This document shows positions 20,001 through 26,798 of a stretch of 57,519 nt of DNA, one piece after another. Position numbers and translations under genes: made by a program. This DNA is from Robiginitomaculum sp. Its GTDB lineage: Bacteria; Pseudomonadota; Alphaproteobacteria; Caulobacterales; Maricaulaceae. Each line of letters begins with the position of its first letter. The first letter of the stretch is position 1. The notes under the pieces were generated by a model. The model saw only the letters and a program-made list of their open reading frames with translations. It searched no databases and was not told where the DNA came from. The stretch is from NCBI GenBank assembly GCA_023301505.1, contig JALZUP010000058.1:1-57519 (forward strand), in the 5' to 3' direction.

Positions 20001-20663
20001 ACCTATATCAGCCCAGCGCTCTATTTTATATTGGCCGCTTATAACCCAGCCAATTAGATCGCTCATCGCCGCTTCATTATAGGTTTGCGCCAGATCAGAT
20101 ATGGCGCGCGCCAGCTCACTATTGGGCTGCTCAAGAGCCTCTTTATAAAGCGTGCTTTTAACGTCCCTCGCCACCTTTTTCGCTTGAACATCGTCAATCG
20201 CCTCAAAGCCAGGCGCAAGCCCTGCCTCGACAGGAAAGCGGCGCAATATGCGTTCGCAAAAGGCATGAATCGTGTGAATTTTTAGCCCGTCTGGCGTTTC
20301 TAGCGCTTTGGCAAATAATTGACGCGCCTCTCTGAGTTTGGCTGGACTGCGCTGGACATTATTGCCGTCAAGCTTTGCCAAATTATCTTGCAGCTCCGCA
20401 TCCCCTAAAACCGACCAGTCTCCGAGCTGCGAGAATAGGCGCTCCTGCATTTCGCTCGCGGCAGCCTTTGTATAGGTCAGGCACATAATCTTTTCTGGCA
20501 ATGTCCCAGCCAATAAAAGACGCGAGACACGGTTAACCAAAACCCGCGTTTTTCCTGACCCTGCATTAGCAGCCACATAAATAGACTGGGCGGGATCCGC
20601 CGCATCTATTTGCAGCCGCGTCGCCGCGCGCAATTGGTCATCAAGGAAAGGAGCGCGCGTCAT
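17004..20663 (-). CDS. addA: Double-strand break repair helicase AddA
   Basis: AddA is the UvrD-type helicase and nuclease half of AddAB, which resects broken DNA ends and loads RecA. The 1219 residues start with the Q-motif region and Walker A YVAANAGSGKTRVLVNRV (near 29-46). DEAQDTSPEQW is Walker B, VGDEKQSIYSFQGA is motif III, and VMTVHGSKGLEAPIIILPDT and LLYVALTRAQSRLII are motifs V and VI. The nuclease domain ends with VDYKSNRPPP near 1143. An in-frame 18-bp duplication (18084-18119) gives a DPSG repeat in a loop. It overlaps addB by four bases, so the pair is translationally coupled. Confidence 0.97.
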   Translation of the reverse strand: MTRAPFLDDQLRAATRLQIDAADPAQSIYVAANAGSGKTRVLVNRVSRLLLAGTLPEKIMCLTYTKAAASEMQERLFSQLGDWSVLGDAELQDNLAKLDGNNVQRSPAKLREARQLFAKALETPDGLKIHTIHAFCERILRRFPVEAGLAPGFEAIDDVQAKKVARDVKSTLYKEALEQPNSELARAISDLAQTYNEAAMSDLIGWVISGQYKIERWADIGLGPLAQRLGITLSEDGLFESAVQIKQRIWKQTPRAAVLSAAHELAQSKPANQKTAQKIYAALEQTDDQEAFDLYTQVFLTSKGALLSKVTTTKVALDLYGENATGYGSEVHRICAALEQIKNTDALSLTKAVFIFTRRAVQDYISRKNALRLVDFNDQIMRAKILLTQTEAKEWVLYKLDKGVEHILLDEAQDTSPEQWDIIEAIAQEFDAIENSGRTKFAVGDEKQSIYSFQGARPELFLERTQQAILSDSSVRAVPMKMSFRSAPQILNLVDAIFADCRAQAHIFDRPPAGDLPRHSAYRQDIGRVELWPLAPAPEKGEDERAWELPVDRLSAQSSRESLAGQIANTIRGWLDDGETVFDKDLNKTGGVRAIQPKDIMILVQKRTGFFNAIIRRLKAKGVPVAGADKLKLTDNIGVQDLISLGRFLCLPADDLSLAEVLKSPIFGWSDDDLLAIALRREGTLWQALHERSQPAFLEARTILARLLKMSEDFAPYELYARILSYQMPANINRPAQSILQRFYSRLGIEAADPIDGFLSRALAHQRAGPPSLERFLFEVNEEGGVMKREMEAGQNEVRVMTVHGSKGLEAPIIILPDTTQADGVKIRGIDMRAVPDIGEPQGAELADVADPSGRSDPSGFSGFVIGQKKDQAPPALGFMTELAERAKEQESLRLLYVALTRAQSRLIICGFESGSQKLAPGSWYDWVQRGFNFLKDEAANEHKQMMSEQEHVFGTQLVFGAPVLAAPNWAAPAEGAQLPDWAFEPCPLEGPNLRRVTPSHLLLGQKSASPPVRSPLYGLRQMRAAEGEEEEGEARAAVHNPFLRGNIIHKLLEILPELAEDKRAAAAQSYLSAQPHLSAQERAQIQDEVFGVLTHPDFVQIFAPGSRGEVSLAGSAPELPSGIYMNGQIDRLAVTQKQVWIVDYKSNRPPPSREEDVPDIYIAQMAAYRILAQNIYPKKRVRCALLWTDVPFLMELSAQKLGTFDLAAILTRQATVPN

Positions 20664-23600
20664 GAGCTATCTGCCTCATCACCAGCGCTGGCCCATTCAC
20701 TGCGCCGCGCCAAATGATCATAATCGCCATAGGGATTGACATTTTTAGCGCGCGGCTGTGAGCGGTAAGGCATATCTGGATCGTCAAAAAGCGCGATCAA
20801 TTCCATAAGCCCTTCATAGGCCTTGCCCGCTAGCTCTTGCGCGCTAATCGTTTTTTTGCCCCGCTCATAAAGCGGGCTTTGTTCTTTGCGGTTAGCGGCA
20901 TTCTTTCCAAGCTGCACATAAAGATAATCTTGCGGCTCTGCGGGCGCAATATTTGCGCCATTTTCAGCAAAGCCATTGACCTCCAAAATCGCGCCTTCCA
21001 AAGTGAGTTGCGGACTAAACCCAGCGCGCACTTGCGCCGTGCTAGGCGGGGCGCCCGTTTTGTAATCTATTATGTGATGGCCCTCTAGCCCCTTATCAAT
21101 ACGGTCAGCTTCGGCAGTTAGGATAAAAGGCTCTGCATGAGGCAGGTTTATAGATAGCTTTCCAGACACTTCCACGCCAGCGGGCGCAAAGCCTAATTTG
21201 CGGCGCGCGCGATCCCAGCGCGCAAACCAATGCGCGATTTGAGTCAGGCGCACCGTTTCGCTGGCTAAAGATTCAGGCGCAAAACCAGCGCTGATAAGCT
21301 GGGACGATAGCTCTGCGGCGAGCCAGTCACCTGCCCCTTGCGCTACGCCGTGCTCATAACGGCGCGTAAAGTTTTCCAGCCCTTGATGCAAAGCTGAGCC
21401 AAATTCACGCGGGCCGACAGCCTGCCCCAAAGCGTCAAGCGGGCGCAATTTTAAAATTCTGCCCGCAAATATGGAATAAGGATCGCGCACCCATTTTTCA
21501 ATTTGAGTCACAGGGAGCGCGCGGCCATTGGGCCAGCGATCTTTTAAAGGCGGGCACGGTAATGGTTCTTGGGCGGCCTTAACCTGCGCGGCCGGCACAT
21601 GGTCTAGCGCGCGCGCCCAGCTTAGATATTTTTTATCTCCGCCTAAGGCCATATCCACAGATTCGGGGTTGCCTAACGCCCCGCGCAGCAATGTTTGAAG
21701 GCGCCAAATCCAGCGCGAGGCAACAGCAGGCCCGTCAGCCGTTTTTAAAGCTCGGGTGAGCAGCACATTTTCATGCGCGGCCAATTGCGCGAAATCATGG
21801 GCGGCCAGACCATAGCGCCGCTCTGGCGCAGATAAGCCTAATGCGGCGCGCATATTGGCCGATAAAAGCGGATCAATAGAGGGGGCTGCGGGCCATATAC
21901 CCTCATTCAGCCCGCCTAAAATAATCAAATCGGCAGAGAGCATTCTCGCCTCAAGCGGGCCAAGAATTTGCAAGCGTGGATGGGTGCCAAAGCGCGGGCG
22001 CACGACCCGTCCGCGCATTAATTGCGCGCTTAGCCGCGTAAAGGCGGGCCCGTCCATAGGCTGTAAAATATGGCCATGTTCTAATAAATCACGAATAAGC
22101 CCCGCCGCGGCCTCACCGTCTTCGCCCGCCCAAAGCCGCGCCGCACCTGTTTCAGATCCTGTTTCGGTTCCTGTTTCGGTTCCTGCGTCCGCCCCCTCTT
22201 TAATCAAAGAATCAGGCGCGGCTATTTGTTCAGCTATTTGGGCAAGACGGCGCGCAAATTCTGACGCGCAAAGGGCTTGCTCCTCGCTATAAGGCTCAGA
22301 TAAAGGCGTCAGTAAAGCGTGAAACCTATCCAAAGCGGCGCGGGCTTGCTCGAGCGCATCTGGCGCAATATGGCGGTTATATTTACGGTCATCTTCAAGA
22401 CGGCGCGTTAGAGCCTCGCCCGTTTTAGGCGCCGCTCCGCGAAAGGCGGCTTGCTCTAGGCCGCGCCACAAGGCGCTAAGGCGGGCGGGCTTATGGCCCA
22501 GCGCAGATAAAGGGTGTTTGAACAAGGCGGCCAAAGATATGGCGTCCCACGGCTCTTGCGCCAGTGCTAGAATAAGCGCGAAAAATCGGCCCGCTTGACT
22601 TTCTTCAAGCGGCGCGCCCGCCGAGACATCAACCTCAACATTCCAGCGCGAGAGCTTGGCGCGCACGCGGCGACCCAAAGCGGGATCGGGCGTGACAAGG
22701 GCCGCGGTTTTTTGCGGCGTGCGCAGCACATCACGCATGGCCAGAGCAATCACGCTCGCTTCTTCATCCTCATTACGCGCCTCAATTAAAGACAAGCCCT
22801 CTATCCCCGCGCTAATCGGATCATCAGGGGCGCTTGCGCGCATACGTTCCACACGGGCGCGCCAATCTCCCGTATTATCGGCGGGTATTAAAGCTTCGGC
22901 AATGAGGCGGCGGCGCGCGCTCGCCTTAAAGCCTACATTATGAGCCGGCCAAATTCTCACTTCAGAGCGCGGCGCGCCAATCAAACCTAAAAGCCGCTTT
23001 AGGGCATATTGCGGATGATTAGGGCTTTCATCAATATTGTTCCAAACCGCCTCATCATCAATATTAAGGTCTAAACCAGGCAATACAATCAAGCCACCTT
23101 TTTGGCGCGCGACAACGCGCATAAGATTGGCCGTGGCCGGTAATGTCCCCGTTGATCCCGCAATAATAACAGGACGGGCGGGCGGGTTTTGCTCCCATTG
23201 CGCGGCCAGCTCACGCAGCAATTTCACGCGCCGCGCCATTGGCTCCATAAAGCCCGCCTCTTTCAAATGGGCGGGCCAATGGCGTTGCACGATACGGTAG
23301 AAAATTTCCGCCTCTTTGTAATGAGCCGCTGACATTTGGGCAATATCTTCTAATTGGCTCAGCCGCGACATATCCATTTCTTCCATGGCGACATCGTCAA
23401 GCAGGCGCAAAAGCGGATCGCTCATCGCCAGCGCGCCCGCCGCATCAGGCGCGCGCGCGCGCAGACGCGCCTCTTTGGCCAATACGAGATTAGACAGCTC
23501 AAACCGTCTGCGCACAGAGGATATGGCGGGCGTGATTTTATGAGCCAGATCACCCGGCTCAAAAGGCGGCTCATCAGGGTCCATATCGGCAAGCGGGCGC

Positions 23601-23914
23601 ATAGAGGGTAAAAGGGCCGCGCGGCGCGCGCGTTTTGGATCCCGCGCGGCAAGTTGCACAAAGGCTTCGCCTAGCTCACGTATAGCGCGGCGGGTGGGTA
23701 GCAAGATGAGCGCATTTGGCAAATCATCACCTAGCGCCGCGCTTAAGCCTTCCGCTAGAGCGGGCAGAAAATCCGCGCCAGAGGGCATATTCCAAATATT
23801 AGCGCCTGAATGCTCATCTGGAGAAATGTCTGAATTGCCTGCCAATTTGTCTTTTGAAGGCTCAGCCAGATTACGGGCAAAAATGTCGGAAAAATTATAC
23901 GTTTTTTCTCCCAT
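20660..23914 (-). CDS. addB: Double-strand break repair protein AddB
   Basis: AddB is the second AddAB subunit and supplies the other nuclease. The 1084 residues follow the alphaproteobacterial type: NALILLPTRRAIRELGEAF near the N-terminus without a visible Walker A loop, then the inactivated helicase core. The C-terminal nuclease has IIDYKTGAPPS with the aspartate near 950. No four-cysteine iron-sulfur cluster pattern is evident to me. A Thr-Glu-Thr-Gly loop is encoded by three 12-bp repeats at 22146-22181. Its ATG overlaps the murU stop (TGATG) and its end overlaps addA (ATGA). Confidence 0.93.
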   Translation of the reverse strand: MGEKTYNFSDIFARNLAEPSKDKLAGNSDISPDEHSGANIWNMPSGADFLPALAEGLSAALGDDLPNALILLPTRRAIRELGEAFVQLAARDPKRARRAALLPSMRPLADMDPDEPPFEPGDLAHKITPAISSVRRRFELSNLVLAKEARLRARAPDAAGALAMSDPLLRLLDDVAMEEMDMSRLSQLEDIAQMSAAHYKEAEIFYRIVQRHWPAHLKEAGFMEPMARRVKLLRELAAQWEQNPPARPVIIAGSTGTLPATANLMRVVARQKGGLIVLPGLDLNIDDEAVWNNIDESPNHPQYALKRLLGLIGAPRSEVRIWPAHNVGFKASARRRLIAEALIPADNTGDWRARVERMRASAPDDPISAGIEGLSLIEARNEDEEASVIALAMRDVLRTPQKTAALVTPDPALGRRVRAKLSRWNVEVDVSAGAPLEESQAGRFFALILALAQEPWDAISLAALFKHPLSALGHKPARLSALWRGLEQAAFRGAAPKTGEALTRRLEDDRKYNRHIAPDALEQARAALDRFHALLTPLSEPYSEEQALCASEFARRLAQIAEQIAAPDSLIKEGADAGTETGTETGSETGAARLWAGEDGEAAAGLIRDLLEHGHILQPMDGPAFTRLSAQLMRGRVVRPRFGTHPRLQILGPLEARMLSADLIILGGLNEGIWPAAPSIDPLLSANMRAALGLSAPERRYGLAAHDFAQLAAHENVLLTRALKTADGPAVASRWIWRLQTLLRGALGNPESVDMALGGDKKYLSWARALDHVPAAQVKAAQEPLPCPPLKDRWPNGRALPVTQIEKWVRDPYSIFAGRILKLRPLDALGQAVGPREFGSALHQGLENFTRRYEHGVAQGAGDWLAAELSSQLISAGFAPESLASETVRLTQIAHWFARWDRARRKLGFAPAGVEVSGKLSINLPHAEPFILTAEADRIDKGLEGHHIIDYKTGAPPSTAQVRAGFSPQLTLEGAILEVNGFAENGANIAPAEPQDYLYVQLGKNAANRKEQSPLYERGKKTISAQELAGKAYEGLMELIALFDDPDMPYRSQPRAKNVNPYGDYDHLARRSEWASAGDEADSS

Positions 23915-24660
23915 CAGGCCGTCTTCTCATATTGCAAAATGGCCTCAGCGGCCAAGCGCGATTTTGGGTCGCCAACATGCATCCAGTAACCTTGCATCAC
24001 ATGGCCATAAATCGTGCCTTGCTTTAGGCTTTTATCCCAGATTTTATTGCGCGAGAATTTTTCAATTTTAAACCCCTCTGCCAATTGCGGCTTACAAATT
24101 TGCACGCCCGCATAGACCCAGTCGGCGCGCTCTCCCGCCCGTCTTGAAATGTGCCCAAAGGGGTCTTTGTCAAAATCGCCCATCCCCGCATAACCCAAAC
24201 AAGAGCTACGCGGGGCCAAGAGCAATAGCTCATCCATCAGGCGCGGCTCCCATGCCGCAATAAGGCCGCCTAGGACAGCAGAAAACTCTGACCAAACCGC
24301 ATCAATATTACAGATTATAACAGGGTCGCTCCCTAAGAGCGGCAAGGCTTTGACAAATCCGCCGCCCGTTTCCAAAAGCTGCGCGCGTTCATCGGAGATA
24401 ATAATTTTCGGGCCTGATTTACGCGCGGCCAAATGAGCTTCAAGCTTATCGGCAAAGGCATGTATATTGACCACGGCGCGCTCAATGCCCGCACTGACAA
24501 GACGGTCTAGCATATGGTCGATAAGAGCTTTGTCATCCACTTGCACCAAAGCCTTGCAGCGATCATTGGTGAGCGGGCGCATGCGCGTCCCAAGCCCTGC
24601 GGCCATAACCATTGCTGTTTTAATGGGGGCTGTCTTAATTGGGGGTTTATTTATGCTCAT
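23914..24660 (-). CDS. murU: N-acetylmuramate-1-phosphate uridylyltransferase (MurU-like)
   Basis: MurU makes UDP-MurNAc from MurNAc-1-phosphate, part of a peptidoglycan-recycling route that bypasses the fosfomycin target MurA. The 248 residues have the nucleotidyltransferase signature VMAAGLGTRMRPLTNDRCKA near 18-37 and NIDAVW as the metal-binding aspartate region. A PIKTA duplication precedes the motif, from a 15-bp tandem repeat (24614-24643). The gene overlaps amgK by four bases and addB by one. The amgK-murU pairing supports the assignment over a generic sugar nucleotidyltransferase. Confidence 0.88.
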   Translation of the reverse strand: MSINKPPIKTAPIKTAMVMAAGLGTRMRPLTNDRCKALVQVDDKALIDHMLDRLVSAGIERAVVNIHAFADKLEAHLAARKSGPKIIISDERAQLLETGGGFVKALPLLGSDPVIICNIDAVWSEFSAVLGGLIAAWEPRLMDELLLLAPRSSCLGYAGMGDFDKDPFGHISRRAGERADWVYAGVQICKPQLAEGFKIEKFSRNKIWDKSLKQGTIYGHVMQGYWMHVGDPKSRLAAEAILQYEKTA

Positions 24661-25751
24661 TCGCCCCTCACCTCTTCAAGCCAGAGCCTTAGCTCTTTCA
24701 TGATGGGATGCGCGCAATCTGTTTTAAAATGCGCCTGCACGCGCGGCAATAAATCAAGATAGGAGGGTTTGCCATCGCGCTGCGCTAGGCGCACAAATAT
24801 GCCCAATATTTTAGCATTACGCTGCGCGCCCATCACCGCATAGGCGGCGCGAAAACGCTCATCATCAGCAATCTTAGCCTTCTCGCAAAAGCGCGCAATG
24901 AGACTATCGGTTAGAGATGGATCAACATCACGGCGCGCATCTTCGATTAGCGAGACAAGATCATAAGCCGGGTGCCCCAAAAGCCCGTCTTGAAAATCAA
25001 TCAAACCCACATGCGCCTCTACCCCATCACCTGCCTCATTATCTGGTAGCCAAAAAATATTCTCAGCATGAAAATCGCGCAGCACTAATCCTGGGGCATG
25101 ATGCTCCAGCGCCGTAAAAGCGCGCGCCCAAATCTCGCCCCAGCGCGCAATTTGCGCCTGCGTTAAGTTCGACCCCAAATAAGGCATATACCAGTCCAGC
25201 ATCAAATCCACTTCGGCCTGCATAGCCGCAGCGTCATATGATCTTATCGTCCAGCTTTGCCCGAATGTGTCCACATTAACGTCAAAGCTAGAGCGATAGA
25301 TGGCGGCCAGACAATCAATTGCCGCGCTGTAAATTTGCTCTTCTATATGCGGCGTTTTTTCCAGCACACGCGCAAATAAATCATCCCCCAAATCTTCGAG
25401 CAATAATAATCCCGCCGCTAAATCCGCTGCGAAAATCTTTGGTGCGCGAAATCCGCGCATCGTCAAGCTTTGGGCAATCGCGGTAAAGGCTGCTGGATTA
25501 TCGCCCGCTAATTTGGCGGTCAGAACATAATCTGAAACGGTATTGTTTTGACTCGTCTTACTCTGACTTGTCTTGCTCTGATATGGCGCGTCCATAAGCA
25601 CGGCGCGCTGCCCCGCTAAGCTTAGCCGCATATAACGCCGCGCTGAAGCATCACCCGGCACAGCGGCGCGCGAGGCGGCCTCCCATCCAGCGTGTTTTAA
25701 AAAGCGCTCTATCTGAGCAGGCCGAATATTTTCGCCCATAATATCGCTCAT
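24657..25751 (-). CDS. amgK: N-acetylmuramate/N-acetylglucosamine anomeric kinase (AmgK-like)
   Basis: AmgK phosphorylates the anomeric hydroxyl of MurNAc (or GlcNAc), feeding MurU. The 364 residues belong to the aminoglycoside phosphotransferase fold: LLLLEDLGDDLFA, LVLRDFHAENIFWLPD (catalytic loop with Asp and Asn) and VGLIDFQDGLLGHPAYDLV (metal-binding Asp). I start at ATG 25751, which overlaps the tsaE stop as ATGA; a longer ATG at 25781 would run 34 bases into tsaE. Two 15-bp repeats at 25546-25575 give a QSKTS duplication. Confidence 0.88.
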   Translation of the reverse strand: MSDIMGENIRPAQIERFLKHAGWEAASRAAVPGDASARRYMRLSLAGQRAVLMDAPYQSKTSQSKTSQNNTVSDYVLTAKLAGDNPAAFTAIAQSLTMRGFRAPKIFAADLAAGLLLLEDLGDDLFARVLEKTPHIEEQIYSAAIDCLAAIYRSSFDVNVDTFGQSWTIRSYDAAAMQAEVDLMLDWYMPYLGSNLTQAQIARWGEIWARAFTALEHHAPGLVLRDFHAENIFWLPDNEAGDGVEAHVGLIDFQDGLLGHPAYDLVSLIEDARRDVDPSLTDSLIARFCEKAKIADDERFRAAYAVMGAQRNAKILGIFVRLAQRDGKPSYLDLLPRVQAHFKTDCAHPIMKELRLWLEEVRGE

Positions 25752-26221
25752 AATTGCGCTACCCGGCGCTGCTCTGGCCATCCATCAGGATAATCCAGAC
25801 GGGCTATGCGCGCATCTGCTTCAAAACTCAATGTGATATTAAGCGTGCCGTCAGGGCGCAAATGCTCCAAACGCTCTGGCCATTCAATCAGGCTGACCCC
25901 CTCGTCAAAGGCGTCTTCCACGCCCAGCTCCCATATTTCTTCTGGGGCTTTAATTCGGTAGAGATCAAAATGCCAAACACCAAAATCAGGGCCGTCATAT
26001 GTTTGCAGCAAAGTAAAAGTTGGGCTGGGCACATCTTGTGCCCCGCATAGCGCGCAAATAAGCCCGCGAGACAGCGTTGTTTTACCCGCGCCCAAATCCC
26101 CTGACAGGCAAATAATATCGCGCGCACGCAAATATGGCGCAAGCCGCGCGCCCAGTGCCTGCGTGGCCTTATCATCTGCCAGATGAAATTTATAACTGTG
26201 TTGTGCACCCTGCTTGCTCAT
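25748..26221 (-). CDS. tsaE: tRNA threonylcarbamoyladenosine biosynthesis ATPase TsaE
   Basis: TsaE is the ATPase that recycles the TsaB-TsaD complex making t6A37 in ANN-decoding tRNAs. The 157 residues carry LSGDLGAGKTTLSRGL (Walker A, near 40-52), PSPTFTLLQTY (switch-like segment), HFDLYRI, and SLIEWPERL, all diagnostic. It is the first gene of an overlapping run tsaE-amgK-murU-addB-addA. No strong ribosome-binding site is seen before ATG 26221, and the promoter should lie in 26222-26376, shared divergently with the ferredoxin. Confidence 0.95.
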   Translation of the reverse strand: MSKQGAQHSYKFHLADDKATQALGARLAPYLRARDIICLSGDLGAGKTTLSRGLICALCGAQDVPSPTFTLLQTYDGPDFGVWHFDLYRIKAPEEIWELGVEDAFDEGVSLIEWPERLEHLRPDGTLNITLSFEADARIARLDYPDGWPEQRRVAQL

Positions 26222-26376
26222 AGATATTTTCTGACAGGGCGAAGCCGCGCTGGCAAGACAATATAGGGCTTATAAAGCGACATATCTGGGCACATATACA
26301 AACAGGCTTAGTCAAGCCCTTGCAATGCCCTTATAAGACGCTACATATAGCACGTTAAAGACTATCGGAGAGCTAT

Positions 26377-26694
26377 ATGCCAAAAATCATCTATATTGAC
26401 CACGCTGGAACATCTCGTGAGGTCGACGCCAAAAATGGCACATCTATTATGGAAGCCGCTGTGCAAAATGGCATCCCCGGAATTGACGCGGATTGCGGCG
26501 GGGCCTGTGCCTGCGCGACCTGCCATGTTTATGTCGATGAGGCGTGGCTAGGTAAATTGCCTGAAAAAGATGATATGGAAGACAGCATGCTCGATTTTGC
26601 AAATAATGTCGAAGGCAATTCACGCCTATCATGCCAGCTTATCCTCTCTGACGCGCTAGACGGGATTACCGTAAAAACACCTGAAGCCCAATAA
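26377..26694 (+). CDS. 2Fe-2S ferredoxin, adrenodoxin type
   Basis: This 105-residue electron carrier has the vertebrate/adrenodoxin-type cluster ligands: [17 protein letters not shown] supplies three cysteines as C-x5-C-x2-C, and LSCQL supplies the fourth about 37 residues later. Acidic residues follow the cluster loop, as in partner-binding ferredoxins. GGAG precedes ATG 26377. It has its own terminator. Similar proteins work with cytochrome P450s or Fe-S cluster assembly; neither partner is in the window. Confidence 0.94.
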   Translation: MPKIIYIDHAGTSREVDAKNGTSIMEAAVQNGIPGIDADCGGACACATCHVYVDEAWLGKLPEKDDMEDSMLDFANNVEGNSRLSCQLILSDALDGITVKTPEAQ

Positions 26695-26738
26695 AGCCAG
26701 CTCAATAAAGCAAGCGCCAATAATCAATCCGTTTCAAG

Positions 26739-26763
26739 ACCCAGCCTTTTGGCTGGGTTTTTT
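26739..26763 (+). terminator. Terminator after the ferredoxin gene
   Basis: ACCCAGCC and GGCTGGGT form an 8-bp stem around TTTT, followed by a T-run. It separates the ferredoxin from the convergent divL gene. Confidence 0.92.
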
Positions 26764-26798
26764 ATTATGGCTGCGGGGTTTTGTTATGGCTGAAGGTT

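Noticed and set aside
22146-22181. Possible CRISPR-like short repeats in addB
   Set aside because: Units are 12 bp, contiguous, without spacers, and in frame with the coding sequence.
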